Below, piece after piece: positions 36,840 to 45,778 of a DNA stretch of 64,000 nt. A program made the translations under genes and the position numbers. The stretch is from CAYSCZ01 sp964429655 (lineage in GTDB: Bacteria; Bacteroidota; Bacteroidia; Cytophagales; Cyclobacteriaceae), in NCBI GenBank assembly GCA_964429655.1, contig CAYSCZ010000004.1, forward strand, positions 1 to 64,000, read 5' to 3'. Under the pieces are notes generated by a model. That model did not search any database and was not told where the DNA came from. It saw only the letters and a program-made list of their open reading frames with translations. Position 1 is the first letter of the stretch. Each line of letters opens with the position of its first letter.

Positions 36840-37166
36840 ATGATAAATGTAACCGAAAAGGCAAAAGAAAGAATCACGGAATTAAGAAATGAAGAAGGGC
36901 ATACCAATGCGTTTAATATTAGGGTAGCAGTAAAAGGCGGTGGATGTTCAGGCCTGATGTATGATTTACTTTTCGACGATAAAGTACAGGACTCAGACGA
37001 AGTATTTGTGGATAAGGATGTAAAAGTTATAGTAGACAAGAAAAGTATGCTTTACCTACTGGGCACAACATTGGATTTTTCGGATGGGCTTAATGGTAAA
37101 GGCTTTCAATTTATTAACCCTAATGCTTCAAGGACTTGTGGTTGCGGGGAGAGTTTTGCTGTATAA
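36840..37166 (+). CDS. A-type iron-sulfur cluster carrier protein (IscA/ErpA/SufA family)
   Basis: A 108-residue Fe-S carrier. The three conserved cysteines are C36 (GGGCSGLMY), C100 and C102 (TCGCGESF), which bind or transfer a cluster to apo-enzymes. Length and spacing fit the family exactly. Which of IscA, ErpA or SufA it best matches cannot be decided from sequence alone. It is co-transcribed with the 135-residue hypothetical gene and converges on the amidophosphoribosyltransferase-like gene with a 5-base gap. Confidence 0.93.
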   Translation: MINVTEKAKERITELRNEEGHTNAFNIRVAVKGGGCSGLMYDLLFDDKVQDSDEVFVDKDVKVIVDKKSMLYLLGTTLDFSDGLNGKGFQFINPNASRTCGCGESFAV

Positions 37167-37171
37167 AGAGT

Positions 37172-39058
37172 TTAATAAGCCCTGACCGTTACTCCTTTCA
37201 TAAAGTTAATAAATGATTTATTAACCACTTTATTGCCGCCGGGGGTTGGATATTTTCCGGTGAAATACCAATCTCCGCGATGGTTTGGTATAGCTTTATG
37301 TAAGTTTTGAACTGTTTGATACACTACCTGTACTTCTGCCCTCATACCTTTTGGCTTAACTATTTCTGAGATCTTTTTAGAGATTTGTTCTTCATCAAAT
37401 TGGTCATATAGTTCCTTTACGTGATTAATTGGATTTTCGCTGTTTAAAGAATCTATACACTTCTCAAGGACCTCATCCAATAAATATTCTTTACCGGTAT
37501 CTTCCAGAAGTGCCAGCAGCGAACGGAAAGCAATAAAATCTTTCATTTTGCTCATGTCAATACCATAACAATCCGGATATCTTATTTGTGGTGCAGAGGA
37601 CACAATGATTATTTTCTTTGGCTTCAGCTTATCCAGCAATGTAAGAATGCTTTTCTCTAAAGTTGTTCCTCTTACAATTGAGTCATCAATTACAACCAAT
37701 GTATCCTTTCCTTTTCTAATCACCTCATAGGTTGTATCATAAACATGGGCTACCAGATCATTGCGGTGCTCATCATCTGTGATGAAAGTTCTTAATTTCA
37801 CATCTTTCAACACTAGTTTTTCAACGCGGGGGCGGAATGAAAGCAACTCCTCTAGGCTTTCCGTGCTTGGTTTATTATCAAGAATAACATCTTTTCTTTT
37901 TGCTATCAGGTATTCATCTATTCCCCTCATCATGCCTAAGAAAACTGTTTCTGCAGTATTCGGGATATAAGAAAATACTGTATTCTTTAAGTCGCAATCA
38001 ATAGCCTTTAGAACTGTAGGAAGTAAATATTTCCCCAGTAGCTTTCTTTCGGAGTAAATATCGGGGTCTGTGCCTCTTGAAAAATATATCCGCTCAAAAC
38101 TGCAGGACTGCTTAGGTAACGAATCTATAAATTGATTCTCAGAAAAATCACCATTACGGTCGATGACCAAAGCATGTGCCGGTTTAACCTCTTTTATATC
38201 CTCGTATTCACATTGGAAGGCCGTTTTTATTGCCGGTTTTTCAGAAGCGACAACTATAAATTCATCATCATAATAATAATACGCCGGCCTAATGCCAGAG
38301 GGATCCCTTGCAACAAAAGACGCCCCATGACCTACCACGCCAACCATGGCATAACCTCCATCAAAATCTTTACAGGCACGTCTTAGTACAGAAGATAAAT
38401 CAAGCTCCTCCTCAATTAATTCGGTTATTTCAGGATTTGACAGATATTTCTTGTATTTATCAAAGATTTTCTGATTCTCATCATCCAGGAAATGGCCAAT
38501 TTTTTCCATTACAGTGACGGTATCCACTTTTTCCTTGGGATGTTGGCCAAGTTGAACCAGTTTATCAAATAGCTCATCAACGTTAGTCATGTTGAAGTTT
38601 CCTGCGATAACCAGGTTTCGACTTCTCCAATTGTTTTGTCTGAGAAAAGGGTGACATGATTCTATTTCATTTTTACCATGGGTACCATATCTTAAATGTC
38701 CCATCCACACTTCCCCGGTAAAAGCGATATGCTCTTTTAACCACTTAGCATTATAGTAGTCGCTTCCACTTTCTTTTTGAGTTTTTTTGAATTTTTTACC
38801 GATTTTCCTAAAAATATCCTCAATTGGCTGAGATTCTATACTGCGGTACCTGCTGATATACCTTGTACCAGGATTGACTCCAATTTTTATGTTGGCGATA
38901 CCCACGCCATCCTGTCCCCTGTTATGCTGCTTTTGCATGAGTAAGTACATTTTATTTACAGCATAAGTAGGGGTTGAATATTTATCAATATAGTACTGCA
39001 TGGGTTTCCTGAGCCTCATTAAAGCAATGCCACATTCATGTTTTATTGGGTCACTCAT
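37172..39058 (-). CDS. Amidophosphoribosyltransferase-like protein
   Basis: A 628-residue enzyme with an N-terminal class II glutamine amidotransferase domain (nucleophile candidate Cys9 in HECGIAL, HNRGQDGVG, and HLRYGTHG) and a phosphoribosyltransferase domain with the PRPP loop VVIDDSIVRGTT. It is about 120 residues longer than ordinary PurF, and Cys9 is preceded by eight residues that would need removal. Bacteroidota often carry this longer paralogue beside purF, as far as I recall. It probably makes phosphoribosylamine in purine synthesis, or a related reaction. It lies 14 bases after the nuoN stop and may be the last gene of that transcript. Confidence 0.85.
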   Translation of the reverse strand: MSDPIKHECGIALMRLRKPMQYYIDKYSTPTYAVNKMYLLMQKQHNRGQDGVGIANIKIGVNPGTRYISRYRSIESQPIEDIFRKIGKKFKKTQKESGSDYYNAKWLKEHIAFTGEVWMGHLRYGTHGKNEIESCHPFLRQNNWRSRNLVIAGNFNMTNVDELFDKLVQLGQHPKEKVDTVTVMEKIGHFLDDENQKIFDKYKKYLSNPEITELIEEELDLSSVLRRACKDFDGGYAMVGVVGHGASFVARDPSGIRPAYYYYDDEFIVVASEKPAIKTAFQCEYEDIKEVKPAHALVIDRNGDFSENQFIDSLPKQSCSFERIYFSRGTDPDIYSERKLLGKYLLPTVLKAIDCDLKNTVFSYIPNTAETVFLGMMRGIDEYLIAKRKDVILDNKPSTESLEELLSFRPRVEKLVLKDVKLRTFITDDEHRNDLVAHVYDTTYEVIRKGKDTLVVIDDSIVRGTTLEKSILTLLDKLKPKKIIIVSSAPQIRYPDCYGIDMSKMKDFIAFRSLLALLEDTGKEYLLDEVLEKCIDSLNSENPINHVKELYDQFDEEQISKKISEIVKPKGMRAEVQVVYQTVQNLHKAIPNHRGDWYFTGKYPTPGGNKVVNKSFINFMKGVTVRAY

Positions 39059-39072
39059 CAGAAATAATTATA

Positions 39073-40518
39073 TCATACTGTAAAATTCGCAATAATATTC
39101 ATTATAATATCCGGTTTTACGAATAAAACTAAAAGAGGTAAGCATAAGGTAATTATAGAAATAATTTCAAATGATGTAAGAGGACCATTAATATCTTCTG
39201 TGGGAGTAAGTCGAAAAAACATTGAAAAAGGTATTTTCAAATAGAAGAAAAGGGAAACAACTGTATTTAATAATCCAAAAATAAATACTATAGGTAGTAT
39301 CAAGACCGTTCCACCATTTAGCTCCCCCAAGAGTGATGAAAAGATCATAAGCTTCGCTGTGAACCCTGCTGTAGGGGGTAAACCGGTTAATGATATCATT
39401 GAAATAACCACCGCAATCCCGGCAAGTGGCAATAGTTTACCCAATCCGCCGTATGCTTCAATGGTATCAAATCCTTTATTTTCTAATATGTTAATGATCA
39501 GAAATACCGTGAAATTCATAAACAAATAAATAGCTCCGTAAAAAGCTATGCTTTTAATACCTAACACATTGACAACCAAAAGGCCGATTAACAAATACCC
39601 TGAATGGGCTATTGACGAATAGGCCATTAATCTCCTGGCATCTTTCTGAAAATAAGCCGAAAGGTTTCCTATGGTGATTGTGAGAATGATCAGGATGGAA
39701 AGTAAGTATTGCCATTCTTCAAAAAATGCACTCCCTGTAAATCCTCTGGTAATTTTATATAAGATTACAATTCCGGCTAACTTGGGGATTACCGAAAAAA
39801 ATGCAGCAATTGGTATAGGTGCTAGTTGGTAAACATTCGGTGCCCAGATATGAAATGGCGCAGCCGTAATTTTAAATAGCAACCCAAACAGGAAAATGCC
39901 ATAGCCAATGATTAATAATTCAGGTGATTTAATGTCATCTGGTTCAACAGCAAGAGAAAAACTGCTTCCATAGATAAGTGATATCCCATATGCCATAAAA
40001 GCTGTAGCCAAAGCTCCTATGAGCAGATATTTGATGGAAGCTTCATAAGATTCCTTATGAAAACGAAAATTAGTTAGTAAATATGAAGAAAGTGAAACCA
40101 ACTCTATGGCAAGGAAAATGACTAAAAAATTATTAGCCATAACCATAAAAAGCGTACCAAGCAGCAATCCTAACAGAAGAATATGGTACTCAACTTTTGA
40201 ATACCAGTTTTCCATATTTTTTGAAGTAAACAAAAAAGAAAACAAGTACCCAACGATAAATAATAGTTTGAAAAATACGATCAATTTATTCAATTGAAGT
40301 GTATCCGAAAAAAAAATAAGCTCATCCAGGTACCATTGATTTAAAGTCATTCCAAAACAGGTAAGACCCACAAAGATTGAAGTGAATATCTTGAGTTTAG
40401 AGCCCGGGTAAGCATCAAATAAGTCCAATACCACCAAAACGATTATACCTAAAACCAAGACAAACTCAGGTTGAAGAAATTTAGTGCTTTCAATGATTTG
40501 TGATAGCTTTTCCTCCAT
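39073..40518 (-). CDS. nuoN: NADH-quinone oxidoreductase subunit N
   Basis: Membrane subunit of respiratory complex I, an antiporter-like proton channel. 481 residues, nearly all hydrophobic with about 14 predicted helices. The conserved segment LLTNFRFHKESYEASIKYLLIGALATAFMAYG and the lysine-bearing PFHIWAPNVYQLAPI are present, as is KDARRLMAYSSIAHSGYLL. It is the last of the nuo genes here, 5 bases after nuoM, with the amidophosphoribosyltransferase-like gene following. Confidence 0.95.
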   Translation of the reverse strand: MEEKLSQIIESTKFLQPEFVLVLGIIVLVVLDLFDAYPGSKLKIFTSIFVGLTCFGMTLNQWYLDELIFFSDTLQLNKLIVFFKLLFIVGYLFSFLFTSKNMENWYSKVEYHILLLGLLLGTLFMVMANNFLVIFLAIELVSLSSYLLTNFRFHKESYEASIKYLLIGALATAFMAYGISLIYGSSFSLAVEPDDIKSPELLIIGYGIFLFGLLFKITAAPFHIWAPNVYQLAPIPIAAFFSVIPKLAGIVILYKITRGFTGSAFFEEWQYLLSILIILTITIGNLSAYFQKDARRLMAYSSIAHSGYLLIGLLVVNVLGIKSIAFYGAIYLFMNFTVFLIINILENKGFDTIEAYGGLGKLLPLAGIAVVISMISLTGLPPTAGFTAKLMIFSSLLGELNGGTVLILPIVFIFGLLNTVVSLFFYLKIPFSMFFRLTPTEDINGPLTSFEIISIITLCLPLLVLFVKPDIIMNIIANFTV

Positions 40519-40523
40519 TTCTT

Positions 40524-42215
40524 TTATTTATATCCCATTAAGTATTGATTACCCCTCTGCAATGTAGTCTGGATAAATTCACTGACGCTGATTGCTATGG
40601 GGTCCAGAAGAATCTGCGGGAATAACCCGAATACCAGCATCATAATAATTAGTGGAATAAAAATTATCTTTTCTAAAACCGTTAAATCCTTCATTTTACT
40701 CATCCAACCCTCTTCACGCACCCAATATTTCCCAAAAAACATTCGCTGAAGTGTCCATAAATAATAAGCTGCTGTGATCACTAACCCGCTAGCTGCAATT
40801 ATTGTAAAACTTCCTGGAATCAACCCATTCTCTGTTTGTGATTTGAAAGATCCCAGGAAGACCAAAATCTCACCGATAAAACCAGATAATCCCGGTAATC
40901 CCAAAGAAGCAAAAAATGTGATCACTACTACCAATGTGTAAGCCGGGAGATGGGCAGCCAGACCACTGTAATTCTCAATTAACCGGTCACCAGTGCGACT
41001 ATAAATAACCCCGGCAATAACAAATAAAGCCGCAGAAATAATACCATGGCTAAATAATTGATATAAAGCCCCGGAAACCGCTTCTGTAGTTAGTGCTGCT
41101 ATTCCTAATGATACAAAACCCATGTGTGATATCGATGAATAAGCAATCAGCCGCTTAATATCCTTTTGACCCATAGCACTTAACCCACCATAAATAATGG
41201 CTATAACTCCTAGTATCCCAACCATCCATGCGTAATGAATGCCTCCATCTGGAAAAATACCATAGGCAAACCTAAAAAAACCATACCCCCCCACTTTCAA
41301 AAGTACACCGGCAAGTACAACAGATATGGCTGTTGGGGCCTCAACGTGTGCATCAGGCAGCCATGTATGAACCGGCACGGCAGGTAATTTTATGGCAAAG
41401 CCTGTAAATAATAATAAAAACCCTAACCATCGGGCATGCATCCCAAAAAAACTACCTGAAAGCGAAAAGATACTACCCGGCAAAAAATTCCTGATATCTT
41501 GAAGATGTATAAGATTGAATGTGTGAACCATATCAGATTTCTCAAGTGACTGATTCTTAATCTGATCTTGTATATCTGTAACTGGTACATTTGAATAACT
41601 GACCCGTTCTGCTGTTTTTATCGGATCAACAGCTGAAATGTATAACCCAATAAATACAATTAAAATCAAAATAGACCCAAGCAAGGTGTATAGGAAAAAT
41701 TTTATGGCTGCATACGCCTTTCTTGGTCCTCCCCACACCCCGATCAGGAAATACATGGGGAGCAACATAAATTCAAAGAACAAATAGAACAAGAAAAGAT
41801 CAAGGGCCAGAAAACTACCAAATATACTGGTACTGAGGATCATATAAAGCGAAAAATAACCCTTCAAATATTTCGTGATGTTCCAGGAAGCAAGGACACC
41901 AATTAGCAACACAATAGCAGAAATCAATACCATTAAAAGGTTAATACCGTCAACTCCCAGAAAATACTGGATAGAGAGCTTCCCCAGGGAACCCATATCG
42001 ATAAAAATCCAATCAACTTGCTCAACAAATTGATAAGACCTTTCAAATTTTGCATCAAATGAAAAAAATATGACCCCACTGATGACCAATTGTATCAGGC
42101 TAACAGTCAGGGCTATCCATTTAAAAAGCTTAGCCTTTTCCCCGGGTATCAACAAAATAAAGAGAAGGCCAAGAAAAGGTAGAAAAATTAAAATCGTTAA
42201 AATATAATCTGCCAT
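40524..42215 (-). CDS. nuoM: NADH-quinone oxidoreductase subunit M
   Basis: Complex I antiporter-like subunit, 563 residues, about 14 transmembrane helices. Signature segments include the FFEFMLLPMYFLIGVWGG region with a conserved Glu, and KLPAVPVHTWLPDAHVEAPTAISVVLAGVLLKVGGYG, and QKDIKRLIAYSSISHMGFV. There is an unusual loop near residues 195-245 that is longer than in E. coli. The ATG overlaps the nuoL stop by 1 base, typical of tight coupling. Confidence 0.96.
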   Translation of the reverse strand: MADYILTILIFLPFLGLLFILLIPGEKAKLFKWIALTVSLIQLVISGVIFFSFDAKFERSYQFVEQVDWIFIDMGSLGKLSIQYFLGVDGINLLMVLISAIVLLIGVLASWNITKYLKGYFSLYMILSTSIFGSFLALDLFLFYLFFEFMLLPMYFLIGVWGGPRKAYAAIKFFLYTLLGSILILIVFIGLYISAVDPIKTAERVSYSNVPVTDIQDQIKNQSLEKSDMVHTFNLIHLQDIRNFLPGSIFSLSGSFFGMHARWLGFLLLFTGFAIKLPAVPVHTWLPDAHVEAPTAISVVLAGVLLKVGGYGFFRFAYGIFPDGGIHYAWMVGILGVIAIIYGGLSAMGQKDIKRLIAYSSISHMGFVSLGIAALTTEAVSGALYQLFSHGIISAALFVIAGVIYSRTGDRLIENYSGLAAHLPAYTLVVVITFFASLGLPGLSGFIGEILVFLGSFKSQTENGLIPGSFTIIAASGLVITAAYYLWTLQRMFFGKYWVREEGWMSKMKDLTVLEKIIFIPLIIMMLVFGLFPQILLDPIAISVSEFIQTTLQRGNQYLMGYK

Positions 42216-44302
42216 TAGTTACGAAAGCCTAAAATAATGAACAATAGAAAAATGACACCAATTAAGCTCCATGTAAGCTGCATTTGTATTCTTTTAGCTT
42301 GAATGTTTCGTGTTAATTGGCCAATACCTTGTAACGATTTCGATATAAAGTTTACCAGGCCATCCACCAAATTATCATCAAACCAAGAAATTATCGAGGA
42401 AATTATAACTGCAAAATATCCTAATGAATCTATGAATAAATCGATAATCTTATCCAGCCATTTACTTAACCCTACAACTATATTAAAAGCCCTAATAAAT
42501 GTTTTTTCATAAATCCAATCCAAATAAAAATTATGAAAGGATAACCTCATGACAAAGTTCATTTGCTGGGAATGAACATAACCTTTTTCAAACTTCCTTC
42601 CTGGTTTAAATAATATAAATGCCAATGTCAGGCCTAATACAGCGGAAACTATGGAAATAAACAATATAGTATTGTGCGTAGATTGTGCTTGATGGTCAAG
42701 GTTTTCTAAAAACAGACCAGGAGCTTGAAATACATAGAAATTTGATAATCCGGTATAAACCCATCCATCAGAGGCATTAAACGGATTAAGAGAAAAGGAT
42801 AAGCTAAAACACCCCAAGGCTAGAATTAATAGAGGAATAGTAATTTTAAAATTATTTTCTACAGGATAGATTATTAGATTGTGGTATAACTTTTTTAACC
42901 TCCACTGCCCGAAAAAAACCAGAAATAATTGCCTACCCATGTATAAAGCGGTTAAAAAAGCTGTAAATAAAGCCAAAAATGGAATGATGTAATAAAATAC
43001 ACTTTCAGAAACACTGCTCATCTGAACAGCCCAGGCATATGATGCATTGATAATTGCATCTTTTGATAGAAAACCCGTAAAAAAAGGCAATCCACTTAAA
43101 GAAAGCATCGATATCAGATAACACCAAAAAGTTACAGGCATATATTTTCTGATACCTCCCATGAATCGCATATCCTGAGGGTCAAAATTTTCAACTTGTA
43201 TTTTATGGAGAGAGTGGATCACAGAACCGGCGGATAAAAAAAGGCAGGCCTTAAAGAATGCATGGGTTATTAAATGAAAAAGCGCTGAGTCAGTAGCGCC
43301 TACCCCTACACCAATAACCATATAACCAAGTTGGGAAATGGTTGAATATGCGAGCACTTTTTTGATATCATTTTGCATGAGGGCGGCATACCCGCCCATA
43401 AAGGCAGTAATGGTTCCTATTGTAGCAATTACAGGAAGAACATCAAATGGAATCAAAAAATAAACCCTGCCGAGTAAATAGATACCTGCTGCCACCATGG
43501 TTGCGGCATGAATCAAAGCAGAAACCGGCGTAGGCCCCTCCATGGCATCTGGCAACCATACTTGCAACGGGAACTGCGCTGATTTGCCTAAGACCCCACA
43601 GAAAAGTCCAATGGCTGAGGCATGTAACCAAAATGTTGATATTTGTTTGTTTTCCCCAAAGACAAGATGATCAGAAGAAAATGAGCCCTGCTCAATGATT
43701 TGCTGAAGCGTAAACAAATCGGTTGTTCCGAAATGGGACCAGATAATTAAAATACCTACTAAAAAACCAACATCTCCGATCCTGTTAACGATAAATGCTT
43801 TTCGAGCCGCCTTACTGGCCGTATGCTTTTTGAACCAAAATCCGATCAATAAATAAGATGATAGCCCCACTAATTCCCAAAATATGAAGATAACCATTAA
43901 GCCATCGGCAAAAATGATCCCCAACATGGAGAAAGTAAATAATCCAAGAAATGAGAAATAACGCTTCTTACCGGGATCATTAGCCATATATTCAAGGGAA
44001 AAAATATGAACCAGAAAGCTAATGAGATTAATAACCAGCCCTATAATTACCGAGATACCATTGATATAAATACCAGCCTTAAATATTGAAGGACCCACCT
44101 GAAACCAATTCATTGAAAACAGATGAAACGTATCCGGCCAGACACCCAGAAACAGTAAAAGACTTGATATCATTGATAGTCCCAAAAGAATTGTAGCCGC
44201 CAAAGCTGACAAATTCTTTGACTTAAATAACCAAACTACACCAAAGGATAAAAGCGGCAGGAAAATGGATAATAAGGAGAGAATTAAAATATCCGTTGGC
44301 AT
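42215..44302 (-). CDS. nuoL: NADH-quinone oxidoreductase subunit L
   Basis: Largest antiporter-like membrane subunit of complex I, 695 residues. The conserved FWELVGLSSYLLIGFWF, GKSAQFPLQVWLPDAMEGPTPVSALIHAATMVAAG and the C-terminal lateral helix region (from about residue 590) are present. The final helix is reached after a basic stretch (NIQAKRIQMQ). Start and stop each overlap the neighbouring nuo gene by 1 base. Confidence 0.96.
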   Translation of the reverse strand: MPTDILILSLLSIFLPLLSFGVVWLFKSKNLSALAATILLGLSMISSLLLFLGVWPDTFHLFSMNWFQVGPSIFKAGIYINGISVIIGLVINLISFLVHIFSLEYMANDPGKKRYFSFLGLFTFSMLGIIFADGLMVIFIFWELVGLSSYLLIGFWFKKHTASKAARKAFIVNRIGDVGFLVGILIIWSHFGTTDLFTLQQIIEQGSFSSDHLVFGENKQISTFWLHASAIGLFCGVLGKSAQFPLQVWLPDAMEGPTPVSALIHAATMVAAGIYLLGRVYFLIPFDVLPVIATIGTITAFMGGYAALMQNDIKKVLAYSTISQLGYMVIGVGVGATDSALFHLITHAFFKACLFLSAGSVIHSLHKIQVENFDPQDMRFMGGIRKYMPVTFWCYLISMLSLSGLPFFTGFLSKDAIINASYAWAVQMSSVSESVFYYIIPFLALFTAFLTALYMGRQLFLVFFGQWRLKKLYHNLIIYPVENNFKITIPLLILALGCFSLSFSLNPFNASDGWVYTGLSNFYVFQAPGLFLENLDHQAQSTHNTILFISIVSAVLGLTLAFILFKPGRKFEKGYVHSQQMNFVMRLSFHNFYLDWIYEKTFIRAFNIVVGLSKWLDKIIDLFIDSLGYFAVIISSIISWFDDNLVDGLVNFISKSLQGIGQLTRNIQAKRIQMQLTWSLIGVIFLLFIILGFRN

Positions 44303-44607
44303 TACTGTTCTTTAAGGAGGTCAAGCTCATCCAAGTCGGAAGTTTTATAATAGGAATAAACTTTTATTAAAATAGCCAGTGCCACAGAAACCTCAGCTAC
44401 CGCAATGACTATTAAAAATACAGCAAATACCACCCCCTGTTGCCCCGGATCAAATTGATTAAAGCCGATAAAATTTAGATTGGCGGCATTTAATATTAAT
44501 TCTATGCCAACCAGCATTATTATTGCATTTCTTTTGGTCAGCATCAAATAAACGCCTACACAAAACAGAAAAGCACTTAAAACCATAAATTTTTCAATCC
44601 CTATCAT
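44302..44607 (-). CDS. nuoK: NADH-quinone oxidoreductase subunit K
   Basis: Small three-helix membrane subunit of complex I, 101 residues. Contains the conserved Glu residues in MLVGIELILNAANLNF and in AEVSVALAI that lie on the proton path. Overlaps nuoJ by 14 bases and nuoL by 1 base. Confidence 0.95.
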   Translation of the reverse strand: MIGIEKFMVLSAFLFCVGVYLMLTKRNAIIMLVGIELILNAANLNFIGFNQFDPGQQGVVFAVFLIVIAVAEVSVALAILIKVYSYYKTSDLDELDLLKEQ

Positions 44608-45109
44608 AATGAATACCTGATTTTTTATTGGCTAAAAAAGATGCTCCGATTAAAGCAATTAAGATTATAACCGCCGTGAGTTCAAAAGCTATCAGATAAT
44701 TAGTAAAAAAAGATATCCCCAGGTGGGATAAAAGTTCTTTTTGATTACTGTAAGGGGCATACAAGCTGAGTTGGTAAAGATAATTCGACCGGTAAACCAA
44801 GCTTACTACCAAATAAAAAAGTAAAATACCCACTGAGATTCCAAAAAATAAATTCTGAGATTTCACAGTTAGTTTAGAGCCTATCGAGCGTGTGGTTAAC
44901 ATTATCCCAAACACAAAAAAAATCAATATGCCACCAACATAAACAACTATTTGAGTTACTCCAACGAAGCCGGCACCAACAGAAAAATATATTCCCGACA
45001 CCGCAAGAAAGATTAATAGCAGCAGAAAAACAGAATGCAGAACATTCTTGGTTATGATCAGCGCAAAACATGACAAAACAATTATACCAGCAAAGAAATA
45101 AAACAGCAT
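44594..45109 (-). CDS. nuoJ: NADH-quinone oxidoreductase subunit J
   Basis: Membrane subunit of complex I, 171 residues with five predicted helices. The FLAVSGIYFSVGAGFVGVTQIVVYVGG core is the family signature. The gap to nuoI is 3 bases and the end overlaps nuoK by 14 bases. Confidence 0.94.
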   Translation of the reverse strand: MLFYFFAGIIVLSCFALIITKNVLHSVFLLLLIFLAVSGIYFSVGAGFVGVTQIVVYVGGILIFFVFGIMLTTRSIGSKLTVKSQNLFFGISVGILLFYLVVSLVYRSNYLYQLSLYAPYSNQKELLSHLGISFFTNYLIAFELTAVIILIALIGASFLANKKSGIHYDRD

Positions 45110-45112
45110 TAA

Positions 45113-45778
45113 TTATCTATTTGGGTTTCCTTTTTTTGGATTGAAAGCAGTTTTTTTTGATTTCTCAGTGGGTGGCCCTTCATTTTTTTCTACGGTTTTT
45201 AATTTCCTGGCTGCTTCTTTTTCCGCCTGGTATTTTTCCCACTGTTCTTTCTTTTCTAATATTTCGATTGGTGTCATTTCTGAAAATGCGTAGGTGTGGT
45301 CATTTACGTCATACTCACTAAAATCATATGCTTTTGTCATGGTCAGGCACTCCGTAGGACAAACTGTTGTACACAATCCACAAAAACAACATTTGGCCAT
45401 ATCAATATCAAACTTTGCCGCATGTATACGCTTAGGCGTTCCATCAGAAGTGTTTCCAAAGTTTTCAGGTGCCCTGACAGGCTCTATCTCTATACAATCA
45501 ACCGGACATATCTTGGCACACTTATCGCATACAATGCAGTCGTCTATTTCATTGTGAAGCCGGTACCTTGCATTATCGGGAACCGGTAAGGTTTCCCTGG
45601 GGTATTGAACTGTGAAGATTCCTTCATTTTCTTCAAAATAACTTTTTTGCTCTATACCTTTAGGTTTCCATGATTTTCTGGCCAGGGACAAATGTCTGAA
45701 TGTAAGCCTCAAGCCCAGTAATAAAGTTTTTACCGATGATGTAATCTGCTGCCAATAATTCAGTTCTTGTGTCTTCAT
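45113..45778 (-). CDS. nuoI: NADH-quinone oxidoreductase subunit I (2[4Fe-4S] ferredoxin)
   Basis: Peripheral complex I subunit carrying two [4Fe-4S] clusters (N6a, N6b). Two motifs CxxCxxCxxxCP are present: CIVCDKCAKICP and CCFCGLCTTVCP. The start is the ATG at 45778 (MKTQELNYWQQI), overlapping the nuoH stop as ATGA; an upstream in-frame start at 45901 lies inside nuoH and is rejected. The 221 residues include a C-terminal tail of about 50 residues rich in Lys and Glu, not needed for the clusters and longer than in E. coli. Confidence 0.94.
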   Translation of the reverse strand: MKTQELNYWQQITSSVKTLLLGLRLTFRHLSLARKSWKPKGIEQKSYFEENEGIFTVQYPRETLPVPDNARYRLHNEIDDCIVCDKCAKICPVDCIEIEPVRAPENFGNTSDGTPKRIHAAKFDIDMAKCCFCGLCTTVCPTECLTMTKAYDFSEYDVNDHTYAFSEMTPIEILEKKEQWEKYQAEKEAARKLKTVEKNEGPPTEKSKKTAFNPKKGNPNR

